This document shows, in pieces, positions 1 through 14,430 of a DNA stretch of 64,000 nucleotides. Each line of letters opens with the position of its first letter. The stretch's first letter is position 1. Both the position numbers and the translations under genes were made by a program. Source of the DNA: Cacajao melanocephalus (taxonomy: Eukaryota; Chordata; Mammalia; Primates; Pitheciidae). The stretch spans positions 310,001 through 374,000 of the forward strand of contig CAUYLG010034683.1 in NCBI GenBank assembly GCA_963573385.1. Direction: 5' to 3'. The notes beneath the pieces were generated by a model. The model searched no databases. It saw nothing but the letters and a program-made list of their open reading frames with translations, and had not been told where the DNA came from.

Positions 1-390
1 TATCTCCTCACCTCACCTCACCTGCCCCTCCCCATCCCAGCTGTATCTCCTCATCCCACCTGTATCTCCTCATCTCACCTACACCTCCCCATCCCACCTG
101 TATCTCCTCATCCCACCTACACCTCCCCATCCCACCTGTATCTCCTCATCCCACCTGCCCCCCATCCCACCTGTATCTCCTCATCTCACCTGCCCCTCCC
201 CATCCCACCTGTATCTCCTCATCTCACCTACACCTCCCCATCCCACCTGTATCTCCTCATCTCACCTGCCCCTACATCCCACCTGTATCTCTTCATCCCA
301 CCTGCCCCTCCACATCCCATCTGTATCTCCTCATCTCACCTGCACTTCCTTACCTCACTTGCACCTCCTCATCTCACCTGCACCTCTCAA
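1..390. repeat. 38-bp minisatellite (C/T-rich), cut by window edge
   Basis: About ten imperfect head-to-tail copies of a 38-bp unit built from ctgtatctcctcat, ctcacctacacc and tccccatcccac. Copies differ mainly in ctcacctgcccc versus ctcacctacacc, and a few carry short deletions. The + strand is almost free of G except in the ctg at each unit start. The array is truncated by the window start, so its full length is unknown. Confidence 0.93.
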
Positions 391-1984
<1,594 letters not shown>

Positions 1985-1989
1985 CAATA

Positions 1990-2579
1990 CATTTTTTAAA
2001 AAAGAGAAACAAATCATTAATTTATGCTGACGTTTCCAAGGCAGATTTGGGGCTGCTGGGCTTTTCCTGAACTCTTTGGTGTTACATTGGCATCTGTTTC
2101 CTATCATGCTGGAAATCTTGGCTTCAATAACACCACTGTAATTAATATTTGTTTTATTATACAAATATACGTAAGCTAATTTCAAAATAACAATATCGTT
2201 TCTAACAATAAAACATCCGAGTGCAGTCTTTTTGTATCTCTGGGGAGGCGCAGTTGAGATATTGAATTTAAAGTCAATTAACAATTATTTTTTTCTTTGT
2301 GTTTATGCCGCCAACTTGAAATACAGTTTATTTCAGTTTGTTTTCAAATTTCCGGGGCCTTATCCTCTTTTTGATTCAAGCTTTAAGCATCATTTTAAAA
2401 TGTATATGGTTTCAAAGCAAGGTGTATTCACACAGATTTCTCTCTTCTTCCTTCTGTATGTCTCCTCTCTCAGAGGTAACCATTTTAATTCATTTTTGAG
2501 TTATTGTTTCATGTGTTTCTTCTGTTTTTCCATTTAAACAAAAGGAGAAATATTTTTAGAGCACTGTTCCGTTCATTGT
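1990..2579. other. Unassigned AT-rich sequence, no gene seen
   Basis: AT-rich DNA between two Alus. Short open frames only (about 100 codons), hydrophobic and Phe-rich as expected for T-rich DNA. No family assigned. Confidence 0.45.
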
Positions 2580-2591
2580 GAGCTTATTTTC

Positions 2592-2618
2592 TTTCTTTTT
2601 TGCTTTCTTTCTTTCTTT

Positions 2619-2686
<68 letters not shown>

Positions 2687-2691
2687 TTTAA
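2592..2691 (-). repeat. (TTTC)n microsatellite grown from an Alu tail
   Basis: Nearly pure TTTC repeats for about 90 bases, with a slightly mixed start. It lies between the target duplication (gagcttattttc at 2580-2591) and the Alu body, so it is the mutated and expanded poly(A) tail of the adjoining antisense Alu. Confidence 0.95.
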
Positions 2692-2957
<266 letters not shown>

Positions 2958-2970
2958 GAGTTTATTTTCA

Positions 2971-4454
2971 TTTAAGGGCACGTCCTGGCTGGGAGAGAAT
3001 GAAGACTCCCTCTGCACAAGATCCATCAAGTTCGCAAGTCCCTGCTGACGGGTATTTCGCCTGGTTCCAGCCATTTGCTGCTGTTAGTAATAGCTTATCC
3101 AATGAGTGTCAGAAGATATGGGCATGGCCTAATTTATATTCCAAACCCCTCCCCTGCTTACCATGTAGTTTCTACACTGGGGGCAAATTAGAAACAGGGA
3201 GACCAGCTGGGATGCCACTGCCGGGTCCAGGCAGGTGGGGTGAGCAGGGAGGAGGCCTGGGGATGCAGCGTGATGTCCAGATTCTGAGACATTTAAAAAG
3301 AGGAAGTGCCAATCAGCTCGGCAATGGGACAGCAGGATTCCTGTGCAGACAGGAAGACCCTCAGTGTGTCCTTGGCACTCTGCCAGGTCACGGGCTCACC
3401 CCTGCCTCCTCATTCCCCATCCTGGCTTCCAGCCACAAGGCAGGGGGACATGCCCAGTGCTGGGCAGAAGTGCTCTGTGTCCTTCCTTATGTTTCTGAGG
3501 CCAAGCTCTGGGTCTGCCTATTTGTTGGCCTCAGCCAGAGAAGGCCCAGATGGGTGAGGTGCGGAGAGGTCCTTTGCCCGGGCTGAACACTTGCTTCTGT
3601 AATATGAAATAAAACCTTCAATGCTTCAGTCTGAAGGAGCTGCATTTGGGTTCATTTCCTGGTGCAGCAGTTGGTCAAGAACGGCAGGGGGGCACTTGCC
3701 TGGAATCTCCAGACTAAGTTCAGGGCAGAAGAAAGGGAGGCCCAGCCCAGGGACCACCCTGATGTCTGTCCCTGGTGGAGATGGCCGGCCATCCACTGAG
3801 ATCTGTGCTCCATAGTTCCCCCGAGGTTTTGGGGTTTATTTCTTTATCCAGCATGCATTACGCTTACTAATGCAGAAAGTGTCTAACAGCACTGCAATTC
3901 CAATGTGAAACACCCCGAATTTGAAAAGTCACTTTTTCTATATGGACCCTTCCCATCAGGTGAGCTGGCCCATTATGCTTCAGCTATCTGTCACTGGCTC
4001 TATCCTACCAGATGGGGAAGCCCGTCCCAGGTGGGGCTGGGGTCTCCAGACGCCCACACAGCATATACCAGCAGGAAGAACCTGCCAGTGAAGATGAGGG
4101 ATGAAAAATGAAAATAAAAAAAATTTATAACTTTTTAAATAAGCAGATATAAATTGAAATCAATATAAGAAAAGTAGGCTCCCCAAAATAGAAGAAGGTT
4201 GGGAAAACCGATCTCACCCAGGCAGGTCCAGTCAACCCCCGGGAAGGAAACCTCTGGCTTAGAACAGTGGGGGCAGCCAGACAAACAGGTGTAATGAGGC
4301 CTCAGGATGGGGCTGGGACTGAGGCAGAAAACCAGGAGGGAGAAGGCAGGTGCAAAGGGAGGGAGGGGTCTTTCGGTTTTGTAGGATGTGCTGTGTCATA
4401 CTGGAGAAGGTGGCAATGTAACTTCAGTGCTGTGACCAGGGACCTGTGAACCCC
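2971..4454. other. Unassigned sequence, one 195-codon open frame, no gene supported
   Basis: An open frame of 195 codons runs 2999-3586 on the + strand, and AATAAA follows at 3608-3613. The predicted protein is Gly/Pro/Ser-rich with no domain I know. A second frame is open across part of it and no splice structure is evident. It could be a non-coding RNA exon or chance. The remainder to 4454 is featureless except an A-rich stretch near 4105-4140. Confidence 0.35.
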
Positions 4455-4905
4455 GAATATCTGGCACGGATCTCAGTTAATTTAGAAAGCTTATTTTGCC
4501 AAGGTTGAGGATGTGTGCCCAAGACACAGCCTCAGGAGGTCCTGATCACATGTGCCCAAGGTGGTCAGAGCACAGTTTGGTTTTATACATTTTAGGGAGA
4601 CAGGAGACATCCATCAGCATATGCAAGATGAAAACTGCTTCTGCTAGGAAAGGCGGGACAACTCCAGGCGAAGGCGGCACAACTGGAGGCGGGGCAGGGC
4701 TTCCAGGTCACAGGTAGATAAGAGACAAATGGTTGCATTCTTCTGAGTTTCTAATAAGCCTTTCCAAAGGAGGCACTCAGATACCATTCATCTCCATGAG
4801 CAGAGGGGTGACTTTGGATAGAATGGGAGGCCGGTTTGCCCATGTGCACTTTTCCCTTTAGCTCTCTGATTTGGGGGCGCCAGGATTTATTTTCCTTTCC
4901 TAGAG
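4455..4905. mobile_element. Probable interspersed LTR-type repeat, family not assigned
   Basis: Phrases such as gcttattttgccaaggttga, gcctcaggaggtcctgat, tttggttttatacatttta and gatttattttcctttcc match a multi-copy human sequence I remember, but I cannot name the family. The ends are not visible and the limits are approximate. Confidence 0.4.
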
Positions 4906-5211
4906 GGCAGACCTGCTTTCTCTCTCATAGCCATCTGCTGGGATTGAGTCTGTGTAGTCCATAAATCCCAAAGGCCCCTTGTCCACTTTATGCAGCCTCT
5001 TCTTGCCCTTCAGGAGCAGTGGGGCGGCACAAGCAGCCTCTTCTCCCTGCGTCCTGTGTGAGTCTCCTGGGGTCATGGCTGGCTAGCTGCCTTGGCTGAG
5101 ATGACTTTCGCTTTTTTATAACCTACCCAAGGAGGTATGGAACAGAGACCCTGGGGAAGATCAGGTCTACAGTTTGCCAGTCAAAGGACTGAGCCCAGAG
5201 GGATGGAAACA

Positions 5212-5520
5212 CTGGGTGGGGTGCGGTGGCTCATGCCTGTAATCCCAGCACTTTGAGAGGCCGAGGCTGGTGGATCATGAGGTCAGAAGTTCAAGACCAG
5301 CCTGGCCAAGATAGTGAAACCTCATCTCTACTAAAAATACAAAAAATTAGCTGGGCACAGTAGCAAGCATCTGTCATCTCAGCTACTCAGGAGGCTGAGT
5401 CAGGAGAATTGCTTAAACCTGGGCGGCAGAGTTTGCAGTGAGCCGAGATCGCTTTGCTATACTCTTGCCTGGGGGATAGCGAACGACCCCGTCACAAAAA
5501 AAAAAAAAAAAAAAAAAAAA
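5212..5520 (+). mobile_element. Alu SINE, sense, with poly(A)
   Basis: Starts with a decayed gggtggggtgcggtggctca, continues with tgtaatcccagcacttt and gagttcaagaccagcctgg-type boxes, and ends in 25 uninterrupted A (5496-5520). Many CpG sites have mutated and the right arm is unusually diverged, so it is not a recent copy. Confidence 0.97.
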
Positions 5521-6946
5521 CGGGGCCTGGGTGTTGGCAGGGAAGCTGCAGCCCCACTCTAGGTGTCCACAGCACACAAGTGCACACACAGAAGCCTGCT
5601 GCTGTGTGGGTGAGGGAAAAATCCCAGCGCTCACAGGCATGGAGCATTTACTGTGTCTGCGCTTAGCAGACCTGAGGGGTAGGACCATTCTCAGTTTTCT
5701 TTTACAAAAGAGGAAACTGAGGCCAGAGAGGCACCTTGCCTTGCCCTGGGCCTGGGGTGCGACCCAGAGCAGGCTCTGGCTAGCGTCCTGCTGCTGGCAC
5801 CACCGGCCGGGGAAGGCCTGTGAGTCATCTTGGCCTGTAGGAGTGGGAGGAGTGAACTGCTTCCTTTTCCAGCTTCTGACATGTGATAAAACAAAACAAA
5901 ACAAACCCGAGCCCTTAGATTATCTGATTTGTGGTTTAATTATGTGTCTTTGGAGATGATTTAGGGGCTTAGGAAGGAGGCGGTAGCCCCGGCTCTGCTG
6001 GCTGTCCTCTTTCTGTCCCCGTCCCCCTCCTGAGAGCTGCCAGCCCCACGCGCTCAGCTTCCCTACAAGAGTGGGCCATGCTCAGGACCCTGCAGAAAGC
6101 AAGTTCCAGCTCTGACCCTGCAAGGCTCCTGGACACAGCTGTGCAGCAGCCATGGTGAGCCTGGGGCAAGAGGTACAGCCAGCTCTGGAAGCAGGTGGCC
6201 TCAGCCTTGCTGGCCACCCTGGGGGCTTGTGACGGAAAGGATTAGTAACAGAGGACAGCTCATGGGACAGGAAGGAGGGTGGAGATCTGCTGACTGTCTG
6301 AGGAGGAGTCCAGGTCCAGAATGCTGGCCTCTTGGGGAAAGATCCCACTCCCGGGGGCAGGGACGCTGGGAGGGTAGGCCTCGTGGGGCTCAGATGCTCT
6401 TGGGATGTCCAGGGGGCACCACATGCTCAGAGCCTCTGGATATGCACACTCTCCCCACCCCACCCGGCTCCCATCCCTGCTGCCTCCCATCCCTCCTCCT
6501 CCCCTCTGCACCAGGATTCCCCTGTTCGCGCACGCTCTTCTCTCTGGCTGTGGCACCAGCCCCTTGTGCTTATTTGCCGGCTCCCTGCAGGCCTCAAAGC
6601 TCAGGTCAGCCTGGCTGCTCCAGGATGCCTTGCCCCAGTCCCTCTGCCAGGCCTGGCGTGCCTGTCTCTGGGTCCCCACGCCCCATGCAGGTGGGAGTTA
6701 AGCAATTTCCAGTAACCCTAGGAGTGGCAAAAAAAAGGGGATGTCTCCCAGGGCCGGGTGCTAGGGACACACCATCTGAGCCGGAGGCCCACGTCCAGAT
6801 TACAGCTCCTCACACATCTAGTGGAGACCCGAGGTGGCTCCTGCAGGGAGGAAAGAGACAGAGCAGAGCAAATTGGGCCCCAGCCATGCCACTCTCGAGG
6901 AGACAAGGCCTGGGAGGAGGCCACGCCAGAGTTGTCTCTCTGGGCC
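5521..6946. other. Unassigned GC-rich sequence with MIR/L2-type remnant
   Basis: Around 5690-5740 is the phrase tacaaaagaggaaactgagg, common to ancient MIR/L2-class repeats. From 6229 a 257-codon frame is open, but at least three other frames are open over the same GC-rich DNA, and its C-terminus runs into the L1 piece that begins near 6947, so it is not accepted as a gene. A short AAAAC repeat lies at about 5889-5907. Confidence 0.4.
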
Positions 6947-7225
6947 TGGTTAATTTCACTTGGCATAAGGTCCTCCAGTCTCCTCCATGTTGTTGTAAAT
7001 AGCGGGACTTCCTTCTTTATGGCTGAATAATATTCCATTGAGTATACATCACATTTATATATCCAGGGTTCCGTAGACACACATTGAGATTGCTTCCGGA
7101 TCTTGGCCCTTGTGAACCGTGCTGCAGTGAGCCCACTTAGGGGTGCAGGTCTCTCCTTGAAATATTCACTTCAACTCCTTGAATATGCATAATTTTTATT
7201 TGTCAATCATACCTCAACAAAAATG
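6947..7225 (-). mobile_element. L1 fragment, mostly antisense, possible 5' inversion
   Basis: From ttaatttcacttggcataag through ggctgaataatattccattg and agattgcttccggatcttgg it is the complement of L1 ORF2 C-terminal sequence. The last 38 bases (about 7188-7225, ending tcatacctcaacaaaaatgc) instead resemble the sense L1M 3' end (tatacctcaataaa type). That order, antisense ORF2 followed by sense 3' end, is what twin priming gives for a + strand insertion. Confidence 0.8.
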
Positions 7226-7336
7226 CAGGGAGGGGAGAGGAGACAAGGCATAAAAATGGGACAAACCCCCCCAGAGCCATCCCGCAGATGCCCCGAGGCA
7301 AACAAGGGATTGCCCAGGGCGCTCCTGACCAGAGGG

Positions 7337-9132
<1,796 letters not shown>

Positions 9133-10438
9133 TCTCAAATAATACAAGAAAGGGCTAGTATCATTCCTGAGCCGTCATCTAGGCCAGGACCTGGTGCCTC
9201 ATCCTTTCTGGGAAAGCGAGAGTCAGATGCTCAGCATCCAGGAGGGTCTTTCTTTCCCTGCTCCTTTGTATTTGTTTTCTTCCTTTCTTCTCTTAGAAAG
9301 CCCAGATTCCCACCATTCCAAGCTACTCCAGACTCAGGAAGTTCATGGGTCTGAGCTGGGACACTCAGCATACCACTGTGTCCATACGTCTGTGCAGCCC
9401 ACTGACCTAGGCCCTAACCCCCATAGTCCTCACGCCCCACGTGGTGTGCTTTCACCCCTCCTCCTCTGTCCTGAGACCCCTACCCATGTGCTTTTCAAAT
9501 TCCAGTTTATCTATTGAGCCCCTGCTCCTACGCAGGCATGGCATCTTGGAAATAGATGCTCAGTGCCATCAAGAAAAATCAGCACTGAGACAAAAGATCT
9601 TTCAGCAATGCCATTTTTACTTCCTGGACTGCAGGAAGGGTACCCTCACTAGCCATCTTGCCATGAGAGTACAATGAACAAAGGAAAACACACAGATTTA
9701 TTCTTTATGCATTTGGGGTCGTCGTTACTGCTGTGGCTGATCTCTGTTGGCTGGAGCCAGACCTCACAATCTAAACTAAAACCTGATTGGCTAACACCTT
9801 AAAACTTTTCTAAACAGGTAAAAGCAATGGAGAGCTGGGACATGCCTGTGAGCACGTCCAGAATAGATATCTTGGTTAAAGTACAAGGACATAGACTGTA
9901 CTACGTGCCTGTCAGCATGGCGTGTCTAACAGCTACATAGGATAGGGCTTAACAGAGTTAGTAGCACTCTTATTTTTTAACAAGAAAGGAAACAACTTTT
10001 CTGCTTTCCACAGTACCTCACCTAAGCGACAGGAGAAGTTTCCTTGGGAGAACCGAAGTGAAGCCTTCGAGACATCACAGTCCGGTGGGGAGAAAACTCC
10101 ACGAACCAACACTTCCAAAATAAAGTGCACAGTAAAACACACAGGGAGGGGCCCCTGACGCTGCACAAAGGTGCACACGTCCCACACAGCCTGGAAACTG
10201 GGGCTTGGGTGGAGGAAGGACGGTCCCTCTGAAGGAAATACGTACTATATACAGAGGTCCATTTCCAAGACAAAGTGCCTTAAGTTGGCTTAGGTCAGCA
10301 AACTACAGAAGCAGCAGAATATACTGGCCCCTGCTTGGAGAGCCAGCACCTGCTTGTTGGCACCCCCACTTTTGTTATCCTCACCCAAACCAAGGAAGTT
10401 TAGTCTAAGATGAAGGTTTACTAGCCTGCAAAATAGCT
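9133..10438. other. Unassigned sequence, no gene seen
   Basis: Short frames only. The stretch 9680-9960 (tggctggagccagacctcac, aaaacctgattggctaacac) has an LTR-like feel, with a CCAAT-type motif on the complement, but no ends or family could be fixed. Confidence 0.4.
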
Positions 10439-10446
10439 CACTTTGT

Positions 10447-10684
10447 CTGATCTTTTGCTTTATGTATATATACTGTAAGTTCTGGGGTACTTGTGAAGAA
10501 CGTGCAGGTTTTTTACATAGGTATACACGTGCCATGGTGGTTTGCTGCATCCATCACCTCATCATCTACATTAGGTATTTCTCCTAATGCTCTCCCTCCC
10601 CTAGCCCCACCCCCTGCTATCCCTCCTCTAGCCCCCTACCTCTGACAGGCCCCGGTGTGTGATATTCCCCTCCCTGTGTCCATG
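10447..10684 (-). mobile_element. L1 3' end, antisense half of a 5'-inverted insertion
   Basis: Complement of the L1 3' UTR: a degenerate T-rich tail, then actgtaagttctggggtact, gaagaacgtgcaggtttttt, gcatccatcacctcatcatc and ccccggtgtgtgatattccc. It stops at tccctgtgtccatg near 10684, where orientation flips. Sequence similarity to primate L1 is high. Confidence 0.96.
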
Positions 10685-10828
10685 CAGACAAAAACAAGGA
10701 TGAGGTCGTGTCCTTTGCAGGGACATGGACGGAGCTGGAAACCATCATTCTCAGCAAACTGACACAAGAACAGAAAACCAAACACCATGCGTTCTCACTC
10801 ATAAGTGGGTGTTGAACAATGAGAACAC
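10685..10828 (+). mobile_element. L1 ORF2 3' segment, sense half of the same insertion
   Basis: Sense L1: acaaggatgaggtcgtgtcc, tgcagggacatggacggagc, aaccatcattctcagcaaac, gttgaacaatgagaacac. It ends exactly where the antisense half begins in L1 coordinates (gagaacac then atggacacaggg), so the two halves are contiguous L1 sequence rearranged by inversion. The motif cactttgt is seen at 10439-10446 and 10826-10833. Confidence 0.96.
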
Positions 10829-10852
10829 TTTGTTCTTATTAGCCTGCCAAGC

Positions 10853-11165
10853 TGCTTAGGTCATAAGTCAAATACTTACAAAGCCCCTGAGCTGACTAGG
10901 ATTGCAATGCATGGTGGGCTGCGACAAAATGCAGCAAGACAACCCTGAAAAACACCTGAAGATCCAGCCAAACAACCGACAGGTAACCCTGTAGTACTCA
11001 GCCTGTAAGGAACCCGGGAGGGACCTGTGCACTCGGGAATACATTGCTTGTTGTGGCTGTGCTGAATGTGCCTGCCCATCAGACACCTGATCTTGCAAGA
11101 TCGTCATTAAAAGTCTCGCTTTCGCTGTTCTCCGGGTCTCTGAGGCCATTCTTTGGGTTTGGACA
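10853..11165 (+). mobile_element. Probable solo LTR of an ERV1-like retrovirus
   Basis: Begins TG (tgcttaggtcataagtcaaa) and ends CA (ctttgggtttggaca). It carries an ATTAAA polyadenylation-type signal followed by agtctcgctttcgctgttct and ccgggtctctgaggcc, the R/U5 style of several human ERV LTRs. No matching target duplication was found, so the exact ends are tentative and the family is unnamed. Confidence 0.55.
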
Positions 11166-11172
11166 GGTGAGT
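11164..11172 (+). promoter_or_regulatory. Consensus-grade 5' splice-site match next to LTR end
   Basis: CAG followed by GTGAGT, matching the consensus donor, spans the LTR end. Use in vivo is not shown by sequence alone. Confidence 0.3.
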
Positions 11173-13639
11173 CTGTTGGAGAAGGCAGCTGCTCAGGTAG
11201 ATGGTGGGGGAGTGTGTTTTGGCGGAGAGCACGAAGCCTCTCTCTACCCATTGTAGACCTTATTATCTCCTCATTTCCCTCTCACAGGGAACAGCAGACA
11301 GCCCCAACCCCGTCATCTCCCACCAGATAAGACCTTTGAGGCTCATCTCAGGCCGCTTCCTTGATCTCTCCCCCATCACCTCCAATCTGGTCCTGGAGAT
11401 TTTCCTTCTTGTTTCTGGAACCTGCCAGCATTCTGTGCCAGCTGCCCTGGCCTCCCCAGCCCAGGATGTACTTGAATGTCACCCTGATACCTTTCAACCA
11501 ACACTCATTCCTGGCCTCCACCTCAGGGACTCTGATCCCATCTTCCTGGTGGTGTCAGAGCAGTGGTGTTTACTAAGTTTTCAGAGTGATTCTGATGTGC
11601 ATGGGGCCTGAGAACCCAGATCTAAGCCCTGGTGGCTTCCCAGCTGGGGTGGCGGCTATGCCTCGCTCATCCTGCAGGTACAGTTAATCCTCTCCAGCCC
11701 TGCGCTTTGCCTTCTCCCACACGAGCCCCTACAGGGCACCCTTATTTTATTTAACTGAGGAGTAAGTTACAGTAAAGTCACAGATATTTAGGCTATAGTT
11801 AATACATTTCTATGTATGTCTACTGGCACAGGATCAAGGCCCTCCTCTAAATAAGCTTCCGGAATATTCTCGGTGCCCCAGAAGCTCCAGGTGCCCCTCC
11901 CAGCCAGCAGCCCTGCACCTGTGTGAACACAGAGGAGTGGCCTGGATTTGGAGCCCAGCAGAGGGGAGCTTCTCTGTGCCTGGCTCCTGGCTCCCTCCTT
12001 CAGCACCTGACTGTGTGGTCTGCCCCGTGGTAGTTGTGCCGGAGCCCATTCCTGGCTATGCTGTGCAGTTGTCCTGCACAGGGACCCTCATGCACATACG
12101 GAGGCCTCCCCACTGAAGCCCCTGGGTGCAGGGGCCAGGGCCCAGTGGTGCTCATAAGCCACAGTGTGGGGATGTCGAGGCCAACAGGAAATCTTCTCCA
12201 GGACACGGAGTGCTAGATGACGCTGGCATGCCTGGAGGAGGGTCATGATTTTAAGACAACAGCACATGTTTTGTCAAAACTTTGTACACGTAAAGAAGGC
12301 ACTAAGCACACTGGGACGGCTGCCTTGTGAAGGAAGCAGGGGACCGTGGGCAGAGAGCAGAAAGGAGAGGAGGTTCTGGCTCCGCCTCGTGCACCTGGGG
12401 CCCAGCCCACCAGCCACTGTCCGAAACCATCCTGGGCTCCCTTTGCTCTCAGGACAGAGTTACTCATCCTCCTAGACTCTCCTCTAACATGAGGGTCTCG
12501 TTAGGGACCCTGCTTCTTCCTAATGCATTTCCCTCTAGTCCTCACAGAAAAAGCAAACTTTGCTTCCCAAAACAAGCCCGGATTGTGGACGGCCACTTTA
12601 CATTTGTGTGTGGTTTTCCGCTGCCTCATCTCTTCCTACCACACTTCCCAATTCCACAGCAGCCCGAGGGCTCCTTCTTTGAGGTGACTTTTCCTGCCCA
12701 GCCCGAGGCTGAGTCTGAGCGGGCTGCAGTACCCAGTGTTCCAAGCCTCCCGGATCAACACCTGCCCCTGAGTTCCCATCTCTCCCTTCCTGTAGTTCCT
12801 CCCACCAACATGCAAGGCTGAGGCCTGGGCCTGGACCCTGGAGCCCTGGGAGCCCCTCCATGTCATGGCTGAAGGGAGGATGCAGTGGTCTGGGGTGGGA
12901 GAGGGCCGGCAGGTACAGGGGGTGGCCCTTTGAGTGGGAGCTCCTGGGCTAGGGCTGGAGGGTCTGCAGAGGCAGGCAGGGCCACCCGTGGCCGCCTTGA
13001 GGCTGTTTCCTGGAGCTTGGACTGAGTTGCCCCATGGGTGGTGGAGAGTTGTCAGCACAGGCCGCACGGAGTCCAGGACTCACCATGGCTGCGGCCAGGC
13101 CTCCCGGAGCTGCACCGGCAGAGGAACTGCTTGGCATCTCTGTCCAGGCTTTGACCAAGTCCCATTGAGTCCAATGCAGCAGATTTTGATTCTCACCTTG
13201 AGGTCGAGTCTCAGACTCAATCTGTAGGCTCTGAGCTTACCTCCAGTTCTAACCTTGGCTACAGAGTCCTTGACTTGAGGCAATGGCAGAGTTCCCAGCA
13301 TTTCAATGCTAGTAAAATGGAAATGTGAAACGTTGATATCTTTGTAGACAATCACTGACCGACAGTGTGATTTGTCAGCACCTGAGGGAGCGGTGACTAG
13401 AGAGGAGTGTGGAAGGACCCGGGTCTGCGGTCAGACCCAGGTTCTCGGCACAGCCACCTACTGGCTGCACTGACCTCGATGGATGTGTGCCCTTCTGCTG
13501 GCCTGAATCCATCCCTCCGTGCAGCATGGATGTGCAGCACTGATGCCCGCCCTGAGAGCGGCTGTGGGCCCAAGGGTATTCTTGTCACGTGTTACAGAGC
13601 AGAATGTCTGGCCTATGAGACACCTGGTAGGTGACTCCT
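11173..13639. other. Unassigned GC-rich sequence with probable MIR remnant
   Basis: Many overlapping open frames of 60 to 164 codons on both strands with no consistent coding frame and no domain. About 13405-13480 (gacccaggttctcggcacag, cctactggctgcactgacct) resembles the MIR 5' half. Short poly-pyrimidine tracts are common. Confidence 0.4.
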
Positions 13640-14430
13640 ATTGTGAAGTGTTCTTATTTTAAGACATGTTTTAGAATCTATTCTGGGTTACGTTGGAAAG
13701 TTGCTGTGTCTAATTCCCACTCTTGTTTCCACGGTGTACTTCAGCGTGGAGCATCAACACGGAGATGGTTTATTGTGCGTTTTTCCTTGCATGTATTTAT
13801 CTGATGCGTTCTCTTTAAAAAAAATTGAGATCCATTTGGTTTAGGGCCAAATAATAACTTAGCTGAAATAGAACGTGCTTTTAACATCGCTTGATGTCCA
13901 GCGACACGACGTGAACTCAATTAAGCTGGTTCTAGGACACCTTTCCATTTGCATTTCATAATGGAAAGCAGAGTGAATGAAAAAGCAATCAGTGTAAATA
14001 TGGAAAGTGGACACTCATAATCACCAGATCATTGCTGGAAATTAAAAAGCAAATGCACAGGCCCATGGTTCCCCTGTGATACTCTACTGGGCTGCATGGG
14101 CTTGAATTGGGTGCTAATTAAAGCTGAGCGCTAGCGGATGGATGGTGTTCGATTACTTTGCTGAATCCAGGCGTGAGACGGTACTGTCCTTATGACAATG
14201 GTTAATTTTCTTATTGGAGTTCAAAGGTACAGAGGCCAGGGCTTTTACTGATAAACGGTCAGACGCCTGTGTGCACGTTAATTTCCACTGGCCATCTCAG
14301 GCAAGGTGGAAATGAATGCAACGCCACGGGCGGAACTAAATGCATTTTTCATCATCCATGAACCTTGGGAGAGAAAAAGTCTTTAGTGGCCTTAATAAGG
14401 CAGACAGGAGCTTCTGCTCCATTTTTCACG
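13640..14430. promoter_or_regulatory. Candidate conserved non-coding element
   Basis: About 790 bases without any recognisable repeat and without a useful open frame, AT-rich yet retaining CpGs. Visible motifs: a perfect octamer ATTTGCAT (13947-13954) between an 8-bp inverted repeat TTTCCATT (13942-13949) and AATGGAAA (13960-13967), a homeodomain-type CTAATTA (14114-14120), and a SOX-type ACAATGG followed by TTAATT (14195-14207). This style fits a developmental enhancer, but conservation was not tested. Confidence 0.4.

Noticed and set aside
6229..7002. 257-codon + frame as a gene
   Set aside because: Three other frames are open over the same GC-rich DNA, there is no domain, and the end runs into an L1 fragment.
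13640..14430. tRNA or other structured RNA gene
   Set aside because: No A/B boxes or cloverleaf; the inverted repeat around the octamer is only 8 bp.
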